A DNA stretch of 64,000 nt, from the NCBI GenBank assembly GCA_947069175.1, contig CAMTDV010000027.1:43165369-43229368 (forward strand). Direction: 5' to 3'. The DNA comes from Scalesia atractyloides (lineage: Eukaryota; Streptophyta; Magnoliopsida; Asterales; Asteraceae). Below the pieces are notes generated by a model. It made no database searches. It had not been told where the DNA came from and was given only the letters and a program-made list of their open reading frames with translations. How positions within the stretch are numbered: position 1 is the stretch's first letter; each line of letters opens with the position of its first letter. This document shows, in pieces, positions 1-12,837 of this stretch. The position numbers and the translations under genes are program-made.

Positions 1-175
1 TTGTGCTCTAAAAGTTGCATGCACACTAAGTGTTACATAAAATGCCTAAATGACAATTAAAAATGAAATTGTATGTAAGTGATGGATGGATATCTAATTC
101 TAATAAGGATTCCAAAGAATGTCACATGACATTCTCTCCTTTAATTTAATAATAATACTAGTTTAATACATTTAA

Positions 176-669
176 GACAAATTAGCACAGATGAAACTTT
201 ATATTATATCTAAACTGCACTTCATACTTTTACTATGAAATCGGCCAAACACAACATTTATATTCATGCTTTGTTACATTCTATAACCTTTACAACTAAC
301 GTCGTCCAAAAACTCACATGCTTTGCATGTGAGGGTACTATCGTCTTTTATAACATAAATGTTGATTTGTGCAAAAATATTATTATACATATAGTAGAAT
401 ATTTTTTTTGATAAAACATTATTATTTGTTAATATTATATATTTATATATATCAACATATATAAAAATAGTTTTAAATTTATTTTATAAAAGTTCTGATT
501 TTAATATTTTTATAAAATAAATAATAATGATAAGATATATTACTTTTTATATAAAGTACAAATAAAACACAAATTATTTTAAAATAAAATTCTCATAATA
601 TCCAGAATATTTTTATAATTATATATAATTATAACGGACTTTTTAAAACTACTTAAACTAAAAAGTATA

Positions 670-708
<39 letters not shown>

Positions 709-1551
709 TATGTGTTTATAAAAGAAATATTAGAGTTTTAACAACACATATTCTTACGTTTATACGACTTATATTTGTGAGTTAAGAGTTTTAACAAACA
801 TTTTAAGCATCTTTGTAAATTTTCACTCAAATACAAATAAAAAAATTTCTAAAATGCAAATTAAAAAAATTCTAGGTGTTAATGACATTCTATTATATTC
901 TATTGCATTTGTATTCTTTTAAACGTCAAATTAATTTATTAGTTTCTGTTATTGATACAAATTTGTATCATATTTTGTTTTTTATAAACACATACTTACA
1001 TATATGTAAAAAATACTTTTTAGTTTGAGTAGTTTTAAAAAGTCAGTTTTAATTATATATAATTATAAAAATATTCTGGATATTACAATAATTTTATTTT
1101 AAAAGAATGTGTGTTTTGATTTTACTTTATACAAAAAGTAATTTATCTTGTCATTATTATTTATAAAAATACTAAAATCATAATTTTTATAAAATAAACT
1201 TAAATCTATATTTTATATATGTTTATACGTATAAATATATATTTATTAACAAATAATAATATTTTTGCGAAAAGAAATATTCTACTATATACATAATAAT
1301 TTTTTTCACAAATCAACCTTTATGTTATAAATAATAATTTTGCACAAATCAACCTTAATGTTATAAAAGACCACAATACCCTCACATGCTAAGCATGTGA
1401 GATAACTTAACTGAGTTTTTGGACGACATTAGCTGTAAAGGTTATTGAATGTAACAAAACATAAACATAAAGGTTATATTTGGCCGATTTCATAGTAAAA
1501 AAGGATAAAGTGCAGTTTAAGTATAACATAAAGGTTGATTTCAATTTTGTC
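176..1551. mobile_element. Non-autonomous Mutator-like foldback element with very long TIRs
   Basis: The two ends are inverted copies of each other: gacaaattag at the left and its counterpart ending aattttgtc at the right. The similarity continues inward for roughly 480-500 bp per arm, including a shared block reading atgaaatcggccaaa on one arm and its complement on the other. The element is flanked by a perfect 9-bp duplication, tacatttaa, at 167-175 and 1552-1560. A 9-bp TSD with long TIRs is the hallmark of Mutator-like elements. The loop is AT-rich and no ORF of note is present, so it cannot encode its own transposase. It is not related by TIR sequence to the large Mutator-like element at 19615-60191. 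Confidence 0.85.
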
Positions 1552-1560
1552 TACATTTAA

Positions 1561-2834
1561 TATAATAATTAGTCTACAATAACTCTAATGGGTATCTAAT
1601 ATTTTGAAAATGTGTTGTAAATTATATTTAATTATTTATTAATATATTATATTATATTATATTATATTATATTAAACGTTTCAAATAATGTCACATGGTA
1701 ATATCTTCTCTTTTTTGAAATGTGTTTATTATTCAAGCATTTATCCTATTATTTTTTTATTTTTAGTAAACCGTATCATATGTTATATATACTGATAAAC
1801 CCTTTTAGTAAATAACCTATGAATTATGTATTTATATTGATCTTACAACATTCTTAAACTATTATGTCTATACTACTAATGTTTTGTTTTTAGAATAAAT
1901 TAAACACATTTTTTATACTTAAAACTACAACTGCGTACATATTTCAAACACTTATTACAACGTAGTAATAAACAAAAGATTTTAGCCAAGTTTATAAAGT
2001 GTAAACGTGACATAATAGAAAGAGATAATGATTATAGTAAATATTAATGTAAATATTATGTTAGAATGTTATGGTAAATATTAAATATAATAAATATTTA
2101 TCATAGCAAAAGATAATCATATAAGCAATTTGAATAATCTGTTTTATCTTTTGTTTTACTTGAGATGTTGTATCATACTCTATATATTTACTTAAATATA
2201 TAAATTAAATAAATACTCTATAGATGCTCTATTTATTTTAATTAAATAAATACTGTTTAAATATATTTGTAATTGAATTAAATTAAATGATATATTAAAT
2301 GTAATAAAAAAATTTAAATACTCTACATGATAAACAGTTTAAATTATAAATTAAATTCAACAACTTCATTTAAATGATGTAAAGATAATTAGGTTCTCAT
2401 GTCCCCAATTTTGGTCATTAAAGGTTTGATCAATCGAAGAACATCTACACCTTTACATTTAGGACTTTACTTTTAGGATCTATTATCCAAACACATAACA
2501 GGATTTCAAAATTCAAAAAACAGTTAATCTCAATCTATCTATATTCATCTAAATGGCAATCTATATACATCATTGTTAATAACAATTTCAACTTTACCAA
2601 AGCATAGCAGTTTACCTTTTCTATTAACATATCATGTAGGTATGGCTTTAATTGTGTGTAAGTGGATGGAACTCGTAGGTGAGCATGATTAGGAATGAAT
2701 ATGTATATAGGTTTGTGTGTATGGGATTTATATGCGTGGACGTATGTGGCTACGACTTGCATGTACGAATAGGTAGGGTGTGGATTATATGCATGGGTAT
2801 GGGTAGAAAGGTATGTGTGCATGAGTTGGAATTT
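1561..2834. other. AT-rich intergenic DNA, no gene seen
   Basis: I see no coding region here. A short attat microsatellite lies at about 1641-1674, and 1680-2830 is AT-rich with runs of ATG/TAT that give only spurious short ORFs. Confidence 0.6.
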
Positions 2835-2860
2835 AATATATATATATATATATATATATA
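2835..2860. repeat. (TA)n microsatellite at left edge of TIR element
   Basis: Uninterrupted TA repeat immediately outside the TIR that starts at 2861. A matching tract lies at 17000-17047 outside the other end. Confidence 0.9.
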
Positions 2861-3045
2861 GGCAGAGGTTCATGTGAGAAAATTTAAAAGTGTGAGAAGG
2901 ATAAGAAAGATTATGGAGGTGACATGTGTCCTTTTTTATTTTGGTAGTTTAAGGGTATAAGTGTAATTTAACTAATAAAATTTAATTATGGAATGAATAT
3001 ATGCAACCGATTTTTAGCAGTTATTGTAGGGAATTTTGAATTTGA

Positions 3046-3181
3046 AATAACACCCTAACTCATAAAAACACCACAACATGTATATTGAAGACATACATCT
3101 TATAAAGAACAAAAATAACACCATAACTCATAAAAACTTCACAACAGTTATATTGAAGGCACACATCTTATAAAGAACACC
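3046..3181. repeat. Imperfect tandem duplication, about 68 bp x 2
   Basis: The block beginning aataacaccctaactcat at 3046 recurs at 3114 as aataacaccataactcat. Both copies carry the tail catcttataaagaac. No function is apparent. Confidence 0.75.
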
Positions 3182-3423
3182 CGAACATTGAATATAACAG
3201 AAAAACACCCTAATATAACAACAGTCAACACTTAAATCAGAATCAAAATAGAAACAACACCCTAAATATATATAAACAAAAATAATTCTACATAAGTGTA
3301 TCAATATGGTACTCATATTAAAGATAAAAAACACTCGTTATTATGGTGTAATTTCTTTTAAAAAAGAGTTACGTATAAAAAGTTATTGATGTTTAAAAAA
3401 GAAGGGGGGAACTTGGCATGTGT

Positions 3424-6045
3424 TGTCACACCCCGACCCGCAGCGGAATAAGAGTCGGGGCATAATTGGGTTATCACCAAAGCTCATGATGTTTACTAAT
3501 ATGTTTCATATTTATTAAATCAAATTTCAACAATTTCAACTATTCTACTAAACAAGTTCATACAATTACAAGGAAAAAATAAAAATAAACAATCCAAAAC
3601 CTAAACCGATTTATTCTTCTAAGCCGTCCTATATGTTTCTTGCTGCAACTGGATCACCTGTATCATGTGTAAAAATGGGGGTTTTTGGGTCAACAAAAGT
3701 TGGCGAGTGAACCTTGTTAGAAAACATTTATTATTGATTTCTTGTTATATTTAATATGGAAAAAATGTGCAATAATCATATGTGAGCAAACGTAAATAAA
3801 CATACAATATCAAATAACAAACCACCTTGCATGAGTATATGACATGAATGATAATGTATATGTTGGCAACGTCACGTTCCGCTCATAGGTAATGGGGAAC
3901 GGACGGCCTATGATGATGTATGTGCGATCAAGGCTCAATCAAACGGAGCCAATCGTATATTGGCAACGCCTCGTTCACGCTCATAGGTAATGGGGAACGG
4001 TTCCGCTCATAGGTAATGGGGAACAGACGGCCTATGATGATGTATGTACTGAAAATGATAAATTTAATATAAACATTAGCCACACAAACAGTTGATACAT
4101 ATTGAATACACATTTGATCATTGATATGATGGATGCACAAGTGTTTAAATGTAATAAATAATAAGACACATGATACACCCCAAAATGTGATTAAAACGGG
4201 GAATTTGTAGAGATTCACTCACATTGGGTGCGTTCGTTTGATGTTGTTGAATGCGCACGAGTTTAGATGGTTGATCGACGAGGATTAACTAACCTAAATA
4301 ATAACGAAAAGGTACGGTAAATAAGTGGATTTTACTAATATTTTAATAGGATTTTTAGATATATTTTTGTGAGTTTAAGGTCATTTTCTAACTTTAAAAA
4401 TATTATTTTTAAGTATTTTTAATTGATTTTTAAATTAAATAAACAAATAAAAATATAAAAAAATGTTGACTTTTTGGGTTGACCGTTAACCGTTGACCAT
4501 TGACTTTGACTGTTGACCGGTTCAATCTTGTGTTTGTTTGCACAGAGTGAGGTTCGAACTTGTGACCTCCCGTACGCGTGCACGCAGCTCTACCAACTGA
4601 GCTACGTGTCTAACCCGAAATATTTCTGTTTTTAATTATATTTATATACTATTTAATTTATTCAAAATTCATTTATTTTAAAAAGGATTTTAATTATGTC
4701 GAACCGGTGCTCAACAGGTCTCGAACCCGGGACCCGTTGTTTAGCGTTGCACACAGTCCACCGCTGGACTGTGTGTCTAACCTGGTTAAAACACTTGTTT
4801 TTATTTCTCTTATATACGAACTGAAAGGTTCCGTATTTAGGTTTTATAAAAAGGTTTGAATATTGTGACGGATCGGAACAAGGACAGACTCGAACTCGGT
4901 ATCTCTATGTTTCAAATGCACATAGTCCACCGCTGGACTGTGTGTCTAACCCGAGATATAACCCGATTTATATTAAATATATACACAACCTAACTTCATC
5001 TTCTTCGTTAAAACAACCCAGACAATTGATATTCGACTGATCTTGTTCAATTCAATTAACGGACATATAAATGATCAAAATGTAACGGATAGGGAAGGTT
5101 TTGGAAATGAATGTACCAGAAAGATGATTTTTCTCAGAACTCCGGCAAAGGTCGTCGGCTCTGTTTATGTATTCCGTCTGAGCGGACCAATTAACAGTTT
5201 TGATCAACTAATTGTGAAATTTAGTGACTAAACAAGAATTATCAGAGAGTTTAGATGCTCGTACCGAATCACAGCGTGATTTCAGAATTTTCAGAGAATT
5301 TCCGGCGGTTGCAGGTTATCCGGTATCGTCATCTGGGACCGATTCTGGTTGAAGGGTTTGAGTTAGTAAAAGTCTAACAATAGATAGAAGATGAAAGGAT
5401 TGAGAAATTTACCGTTTTGATGAACGACACGGTTTTCCGGCGAAAGTCCGGTGATATCAGATAGCGATTCCGACGATCAGAAATTAGAGCAAAAGTGAAA
5501 TTGAAGGTTCTGTGAGTGTTTCTGAGTTGCGAGACAGAGATATTACCGTGTAAATTTGGAAGTGAATGATTTCGGTTATCAAACTCGAAAATCATATGAA
5601 TCGAGTTCAATTGAAGACTGAATTGATTAAAACGTGGGTTGTAATGAATTTATCGGTTATAACCAATAACTCACGATCACTCAATCGTCTGGATGGTTGA
5701 AAGCCGATTATCGGTTTCAGTTTTTGGCGCAAACAGGTGAATTCACAGTAACTTAAGTTTTATTTGTTTCCTTGATTACACAAAAGCATCAAGTGGCGGA
5801 GTGGTTAAGTGTTGGTTGGTTATGTCTTCCGGCTGACCCGGGTTCGAAACCCGGCAGCCCATTTTCATTTTTAATTACTTTATTTTTATTTTTTAACAAT
5901 TTTAATTTCCATATTCTAAAATGTTTATTAGTTATGTATTGTTTAAAATTAAAATGAGCATTAAATGATCAACGAAAAATGTAACTGACTATTCGATTAA
6001 TAAACGAAGCGGGTTTTGGAAACCCGTTTTTCGACGGATGTTACA
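3424..6045 (-). repeat. 3' LTR of E1, with four tRNA-like modules
   Basis: 2,622 bp, TG...CA bounded in element orientation. It carries one antisense tRNA-like module in U3 (on the + strand, about 5785-5861; tggcggagtgg then ggttcgaaacc, with a perfect T-arm-like stem ccggg/cccgg) and three sense modules on the minus strand: m1 4875-4953, m2 4707-4783, m3 4539-4615. A pair of short direct repeats containing ctcataggtaatggggaac lies at about 3880-4030. It differs from the 5' LTR by scattered substitutions and small indels. Confidence 0.9.
4539..4953 (-). ncRNA. tRNA-like triad in E1 3' LTR
   Basis: Three minus-strand modules. m3 (4539-4615) has tagctcagttgg and agttcgaacc. m2 (4707-4783) has the cacacagtcca/tggactgtgtg hairpin and a 9-bp T-arm-like stem with one G.U pair around its B box. 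m1 (4875-4953) has the same hairpin with one mismatch (ctatgtg) and B box agttcgagtc. None has a pairing acceptor stem, so they are tRNA-like, not intact tRNA genes. Confidence 0.7.
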
Positions 6046-6061
6046 GTATCCCTACTTTTAG

Positions 6062-6080
6062 AAATTTCGTCCCGAAATTT
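6062..6080 (-). promoter_or_regulatory. Conserved palindrome beside the polypurine tract of E1
   Basis: Inverted repeat aaatttcg-3 nt-cgaaattt lying just inside the 3' LTR, next to a purine-rich stretch (aaaagtaggg in element sense) that is the likely polypurine tract. The same palindrome sits at the same place in R (35392-35410), E2 (41924-41942) and, with one change, E3 (51059-51077). Confidence 0.6.
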
Positions 6081-7596
6081 AAGTAGTAGTGGTTACAGGA
6101 AAAAGATGCGGGTATTTTTCGCGCATTGAGTCTTCACGTTCCCAAGTAAACTCAGGTCCTCGTTTCGACTCCCAGCGTACCCTAACAATTGGAATACGAC
6201 TCCGTCTTAAACGTTTTTCTCCGAAGTCCATGATCTCTACTGATCTTTCAATGAAGTGCATAGATTCATCGATCTGAATATCCTCTAGGGGAATATGGAG
6301 GTTTTCATCGGTGAGGCACTTCTTCAAGTTTGATACGTGGAATATGGGGTGAATTCTGTTGAGTTCTTCTGGTAGGTCAAGCTTGTATGCTACAGGTCCT
6401 ACTCTTTCGAGTATCTTGAAAGGTCCTACGTAACGTGGTGCTAGCTTGCCCTTCTGGCCAAAACGAACTACTCCCTTCCACGGTGATACTTTTAAAAGTA
6501 CATGATCACCAATGTTAAACTCCAAAGGCTTTCGTCGTTTGTCTGCATAACTCTTTTGACGACTTTGTGCCGCTAGAAGATTGTTTCGAATTTGATGGAT
6601 CTTGTCTGTGGTTTCTTGAATCAATTCTGGACCGGTGATTTGAGCTTCTCCAATTTCGTGCCAACATACTGGAGATCGGCACTTACGACCGTATAAAGCT
6701 TCGAAAGGTGCCATGCCGATACTTGAATGATAGCTGTTGTTGTACGAAAATTCAACTAATGGTAGATGAGCGTCCCAATTTCCTTTGAAGTCTATGACAC
6801 ATGCTCGAAGCATATCTTCAAGAGTTTGGATGGTGCGTTCAGATTGTCCATCAGTTTGAGGATGATAAGCGGTACTGAGGTCTAATCGTGTACCCAAAGC
6901 GGCTTGTACGGCTTGCCATGTTCGTGAAGTGAAACGACCATCACGATCTGAAATAATGCTTAACGGTACACCATGACGGCTTACGATCTCGCTGATGTAG
7001 ATACGAGCTAACTTGTCGTTCTTGAAGTCCTCGCGAATCGGAATGAAGTGAGCTGATTTTGTAAGACGATCAATGATTACCCATATAGTGTCATACCCAT
7101 TGGAGGTGCGAGGTAACCCGGTAATAAAGTCCATGGTTATGTTTTCCCACTTCCATACAGGTATTTCAGGTTGGACCAAAAGTCCTGAGGGTCTTTGATG
7201 TTCAGCTTTTACTTTGGAACATGTAAGGCACTTGGAAACGAAAACAACGATATCCTTCTTCATGCCAGGCCACCAGTAGGTGTATCGAAGGTCTTGATAC
7301 ATCTTGTCGGCTCCTGGGTGTACAGAGTACCGTGTTTTGTGCGCCTCATTCATAAGGAAATCACGAAGGTTATTGTGATCGGGAATCCATATGCGATCTA
7401 GATAGTATAGAATACCGTCGGATTTAGTTTCGATTTTAAGTTCAGCTCCACAAGACAGCTCCTTGCGTACGTCGTTTTCCGTTACTGAAACATGTTGGGC
7501 TTCTAGGATTTGATCTTTGATGTCTGTTATGATTTGCGAACATAGAAGACGAATGGAGTTCGCATAACCCTTTCGACTGAGTGCATCGGCCACCAC
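6079..7596 (-). pseudogene. E1 pol, integrase and chromodomain-like tail
   Basis: About 505 residues in the same frame as the upstream RT segment, separated from it only by a stop codon. It starts in the RNase H/integrase linker (VADALSRKG). The zinc-binding HHCC region follows (HKTRYSVHPGADKMYQDLRY and CLTCSKVKAEHQRP), then the catalytic core with the three acidic residues expected of a DDE integrase: D in WENITMDFITGLP, D in ISDRDGRF, E in QSERTIQTLEDML. The C-terminal part (KLAPRYVGPFKILERVG...EFTWEREDSMREKYPHLFP) is the GPF/Y plus chromodomain-like tail of Tekay/Del chromoviruses, thought to guide insertion into heterochromatin. The segment itself is open, but it depends on a broken polyprotein. 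Confidence 0.9.
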
Positions 7597-7662
7597 GTTT
7601 GCCTTGCCAGGATGATACCGAATTTCACAGTCGTAGTCATTAAGAAGTTCGACCCATCTCCG

Positions 7663-9672
7663 TTACCTCATGTTTAACTCCTTTTGGTTGAAGATATGTT
7701 GGAGGCTCTTGTGGTCAGTGTATATTTCACACTTGGTACCGTAGAGGTAATGTCTCCATATCTTAAGAGCGAACACAACGGCTCCAAGTTCTAGGTCGTG
7801 GGTGGTGTAGTTCTTCTCATGAATTTTGAGTTGTCTAGAAGCATAAGCTATCACCTTTCCTCTTTGCATCAGTACACAGCCTAGTCCTTGCCCTGACGCG
7901 TAGCAATAAACCACGAAGTCATCACAACCTTCAGGAAGTGTGAGGATAGGTGCGTCACAGAGTTTTTGTTTAAGGGTTTGGAAGGCTTCTTCTTGTTTGG
8001 GTCCCCAAATGAAGCGTTTTCCTTTATGTGTTAAAGCCGTGAGTGGTACAGCGATACGGGAGAAATTTGCAATGAAACGGCGATAATAACCAGCCAAACC
8101 AAGAAATGATCTTACTTCGGTAGGTGTACGTGGCGCTTGCCATTCCTGCACTGCCTTGATCTTCGAGGGATCAACATGAATTCCCTTGTCATTGACGACG
8201 TGTCCAAGGAATTGTACTTCCCTTAACCAGAATTCACATTTCGAAAACTTAGCGTACAGCTTTTCTGTCCTTAAGAGCGTAAGGATGAGTCGAAGGTGTC
8301 GTTCATGATCAGACTTAGACTTTGAGTAAATGAGGATGTCGTCGATGAAGACTATAACAAAGCGATCGTGATAGGGTTTGCAGACTCTGTTCATTAGATC
8401 CATGAAGACAGCTGGAGCGTTGTTTAGACCAAATGGCATGACCATGAACTCATAATGACCATAACGAGTTCGGAAGGCGGTCTTTGGGACGTCTTCTTCA
8501 TGTACTCTGAGTTGATGATAACCAGAACGAAGGTCGATTTTTGAAAAACAGGTGGCGCCTTGAAGTTGGTCTAGAAGATCATCGATGCGAGGTAGTGGGT
8601 AGTGGTTCTTGACCGTTAACTTGTTGAGTTCTCTGTAATCGATACACATGCGAAACGTTCCATCTTTCTTCTTCACAAAAAGGACAGGTGCACCCCAAGG
8701 CGATGAGCTAGGACGTATAAATCCTTTGTCAGTCAGCTCTTGCAGTTGACTTGCTAGCTCTTGCATTTCGGATGGGGCTAACCTATAAGGAGATTTTGCA
8801 ACTGGTGTAGCTCCAGGTATAAGATCAATGCGGAATTCGACTTCTCTCACGGGAGGAAGTCCTGAAATGTCGTCAGGAAAAACTTGCGGAAAATCTTTTA
8901 CTACTGAGATGTCTTCAAGTTTCTTCTCCTTGGTTCCCTTTTTGACGACATGAGTTAAGAATGCGACATAATTCTTGCGGAGATATTTTCGGGCTTGAAG
9001 ACAGGACATTAATTTGAGTCCTTTCGAAGGGGTTTCTCCAAAGATTCGTAGAGTCTGACCGTTTGCAAGAGGAATGCGAATGAACTTTTCGCGACATACA
9101 ACTTCAGCATGATGTTGGCTGAGCCAGTCCATACCAATTATAATGTCGAAACTTCCCAACTTCATAGGAATGAGGTCAACTGGAAAATCGTGATCGTTTA
9201 GGGTGAGAGTACAATTGCGTATAATAGAGTTTAATGAGACCGGTTTTCCGTCAGCAACTTCTACCGTTATGGATTCCATGAGTTTATCACGAGTTTGGTT
9301 GAGGATGGGTTCAAATTCTAAGGACACAAAACTCTTATCCGCGCCAGTATCAAATAACATGGATGCATAACTGCCATTAATGAGAAACGTACCGTTAACC
9401 ACATTGTAGTCAGCCCTAGCCTGATTTGCGTTGATGCTGAAAGCTCTTCCTCTAGCAGGTGGAGGAGCTTGGTTAGCCTGGTTTACTGGATTAGCTTGAG
9501 CTTGGGCATGGATGATATTCACCAGGCGTGGACAGGTGTTCCTGAAGTGGTTCGGGTCTCCACAGTTGTAACAAGCCCGCATAGGTTGCACCATGGGATA
9601 GTTGGGTTGGTAGTAGGATTGGGCCACATGTTGGGCAGGTGGTAGGAGTAAAGGTTGCTGGGCTTGACCCAC
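7663..9672 (-). pseudogene. E1 pol: second zinc knuckle, protease, reverse transcriptase, RNase H
   Basis: About 669 residues. It opens with the second zinc knuckle (CYNCGDPNHFRNTC, about residues 34-47), then the aspartic protease motif DTGADKSF (about residue 108). RT follows, with IDYRELN, MPFGLNNAPAVFMDLMN and the active-site FIDD, and then RNase H ending at NQKELNMR. It ends at a TAA (codon 7660-7662) where the related copy R has a glutamine codon, so one nonsense mutation separates it from integrase. The first catalytic aspartate of RNase H is also changed: the motif reads YCYASGQGLG where R has a GAC codon (YCDASGQGLG), codon 7900-7902. These lesions make autonomous movement unlikely. 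Confidence 0.92.
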
Positions 9673-10751
9673 TATCTGATGGTGAGTTTGGGTGGAGGGT
9701 TGATTGCGGTTCGTTCGCTGAAGCGTGCGACAGGTTTGAATGGTGTGACCCGCGCGGCCACAGCCGGTGCATTGTTGGCAGGGATGATCAGGAAAATGAT
9801 GGTATTGGCAACGGTTGCATTTTGGGTATGGGCCGGAGTATGGCTTCGTATACGGTGCAGTTGAGGGGGCAACTTGGGTAATGGGTGCAGCAGGGATAGG
9901 GAAATTTGTTTGTGTGACAGCAAAGTTTCTGGTGTTTCGTTTCCTCTTATTAGCAAACTTTGAGGAGGAGGTGGAATGGTTTGAAGTTTGGCCCTCAATA
10001 GGGCTTTCTTTTTCTCGTCCTTAAATTTGCCATTACGAATACGATTCTCGGTAAGCTCGGTAGCTAGTTCCATAGCAGCTTCAAGTGTTGCAGGCGAAGT
10101 GCTTAGAACTGAGCCTTGAATTTTCGAGGGGAGGCCTCGAATATAGTGTTCGACTAAGCGGTATACTGGGGTGAACAAGTTGGGGATCATTTGGTTCAAC
10201 TCTAAAAACCTCTTGTTGTAGGAAGTATGATCTCCCTCCTTTTGCTTCAATGAGTGAAATTCATCCTCTAACTTTTTGATCTCGCTTCTTGGACAGAAGC
10301 GTCTCGTCATGATTTCCCTTAACTCCTCCCATGTTAAGGCCATTGCATCTTCGATTCCTCTCTTACCTTTTTCTGTATTGCACCAGGTAAGAGCTACTCC
10401 AAATAGTATCCCGGTTGCGTAACGTACCTTGCGATCCTCGGGACAATCGCAATTGAGGAAGGTGTTTTCCATTTCCTCAAACCAGTGGAGGAGAGCAGTG
10501 ACACCTTCGGTCCCTTCATATTTCGGGGGATCGCAAGACTTGAAGTGTTTGTAAGAGCACTTTTTGGAGGGAGGGTTGTCGGCGTTCTGGTCTTCTTGAT
10601 GGGGAGGATTGATGGGATTTGCGGCGAGAGCTTGTTGGACTTGAATTACGATGTCAGGAAGCACCGCGGCCATTTGTTTTGCGATTTGGGTGGCCAAGCG
10701 TTCGTTTGACCTTCCTGACCTTCTACCCCCACGTTGTTGCCTAGCCGACAT
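9672..10751 (-). pseudogene. E1 gag, frameshifted before its zinc knuckles
   Basis: Starts MSARQQRGGRRSGRSNERLATQ. The retrotransposon gag core runs through ALTWCNTEKGKRG, MTRRFCPRSEIKKLEDEFHSLKQ and HYIRGLPSKIQ. After about KDEKKK (near 10000-10025) the frame leaves the homologous sequence. In the next frame the reading continues as PYPKCNRCQYHH and the first knuckle CTGCGRAGHTIQTC (about 9730-9775), joined to the pol frame. E3 carries both knuckles in one uninterrupted gag, so this is damage and not a programmed frameshift. The last 70-80 residues of the ORF are therefore out of frame. Confidence 0.88.
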
Positions 10752-11550
10752 CTACAGGAACATACATAAGAAGATTGTGAGTTTAAGGTGTCTTTTTAGG
10801 TGTCACGTGTCTTAAAAAAAATAAAAATAACATAAACATCAATAATGCAACTACATCCATAGGATGCCTTGGGTTTGCTCATGTTTGGGCCTCCAATGTC
10901 CCCCATACCTTCACCTGTATAGTCATGTGGGCCCCCATGACTATTGGCTTAGTAGGATTCACATTGGTATTGGCGGTTTAACACTCGCATCACCCGAATG
11001 AAAACCATGAAATATGTTTGCGAGATGTATGGTCGGAGGGTGTCCAGGTGTAGACACAATGACAACTCAAAGTGGGGTTAGCTCACACGACGTTTGGTAT
11101 AGCATGCTTTGGCCTAATAGGTCCTTCGTACTCTCATCGTTAGTCCCCAGGTAGGCAAACTGGTCCTTTATTTTGGATTTATACGAATGCCAAGCCTAGA
11201 CAGGACATTCCGACTACCGGTATTTGTACCCTTCCAGTTACTACATGCCTGTCATGAGAATTCACTTTGATGTGATTTGAAAATACAAAAAAAATCGTTG
11301 CAAAAATCATGGAAATGGTGTGGTGTGTGCTCTCATGAATATGATATGTTATGAGGATATGATTCATGATAGGCATTGTATAATAATATGTACTTATGAA
11401 CATGCTTGCATAACATTGAATGTAACAATAAACATAAAGCATATAAACATCATGAATTTTGCATGTAACACACAAACAATTTAAAAATTCTAATCAACTA
11501 TAGTATAGGCTCTAAGGGTCTAATAACCTATCCTATATCCCTATAGTCAT
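10752..11550 (-). other. E1 5' leader between primer site and gag
   Basis: About 800 bp without a credible ORF. It is clearly homologous to the leaders of R, E2 and E3. Shared blocks include ctatagggatatag, the gggcatgtagtaactg region and the cctatggatgtagt block just upstream of gag. Confidence 0.8.
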
Positions 11551-11563
11551 GGTTCTGATACCA
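11551..11563 (-). promoter_or_regulatory. Primer-binding site (initiator tRNA-Met type) of E1
   Basis: On the minus strand tggtatcagaacc begins three bases after the LTR end (...gtgtgaca-gat). This is the usual plant initiator-Met complement tggtatcagagc with one change. Confidence 0.88.
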
Positions 11564-12837
11564 ATCTGTCACACCCCGACCCGCAGCGGAATAAGAGTCG
11601 GGGCATAATTTGGTTATCACCAAAGCTCATGATGTTTACTAATATGTTTCATATTTATTAAATTCAAAATTTCAACTTCAATATTCCTAATAAGTTCATA
11701 CAATTACAAGGAAAAAGTAACCAAATAAACAATCCAAAACCTAAACCGATTTATTCTTCTAAGCCGTCCTATATGTTTCTTGCTGCAACTGGATCACCTG
11801 TATCATGTGTAAAAATGGGGGTTTTTGGGTCAACAAAAGTGAGTGAACCTTGTTAGAAAACATTTATTATTGATTTATTGTTATATTTAATATGGAAAAA
11901 TTGTGCAATAATCATATGTGAGCAAACGTAAATAAACATACAATATCAAATAACAAACCACCTTGCATGAGTATATGACATGAATGATAATGTATATGTT
12001 GGCAACGTCACGTTCCGCTCATAGGTAATGGGGAACGGACGGCCTATGATGATGTATGTGCGATCAAGGCTCAATCAAACGGAGCCGATCGTATATTGGC
12101 AACGCCTCGTTCACGCTCATAGGTAATGGGGAACGGTTCCGCTCATAGGTAATGGGGAACAGACGGCCTATGATGATGGATGTACTGAATATGATAAATT
12201 TAATCTAAACATTAGCCACACAAACAGTTGATACATATTGAATACACAGTTGATCATTGATATGATGGATGCACAAGTGTTTAAATGTAATAAATAATAA
12301 GACACATGATACACCCCAAAATGTGATTAAAACGGGGAATTTGTAGAGATTCACTCACATTGGGTGCGTTCGTTTGATGATGTTGAATGCGCACGAGTTT
12401 AGAGGGTTGATCGACGAGGATTAACTAACCTAAATAATAACGAAAAGGTACGGTAAATAAGTGGATTTTACTAATAATTTTAATAGGATTTTTAGATATA
12501 TTTTTTTGAGTTTAAGGTCATTTTCTAACTTTAAAAATATTATTTTTAAGTATTTTTAATTGATTTTTAAATTAAATAAATAAATAAAAATATAAAAAAA
12601 TGTTGACTTTTTGGGTTGACCGTTAACCGTTGACCATTGACTTTGACTGTTGACCGGTTCGGTCTTGTGTTTGTTTGCACTGAGTGAGGTTCGAACTTGT
12701 GACCTCCCGTACACGTGCACGCAGCTCTACCAACTGAGCTACGTGTCTAACCCGAAATATTTTTGTTTTTAATTATATTTATATACTATTTAATTTATTC
12801 AAAATTCATTTATTTTAAAAAGGATTTTAATAATGTC

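Noticed and set aside
176..1551. Relating the left foldback element to the large Mutator-like element
   Set aside because: Their termini (gacaaa versus gggga) do not match.
2535..3334. Short ORFs in the AT-rich left region
   Set aside because: They consist of TA/TG simple repeats or low-complexity residues, with no domain or conservation signal.
5043..5610. ORFs within the LTRs (for example 5043-5231 and 5374-5610, repeated in the other LTR)
   Set aside because: They recur only because the LTR is duplicated; they overlap U3 and promoter sequence and have no recognisable domain.
9672..10751. Programmed gag-pol frameshift in E1
   Set aside because: E3 has both zinc knuckles in one gag frame, and the shift in E1 lies before them, so it is a mutation.
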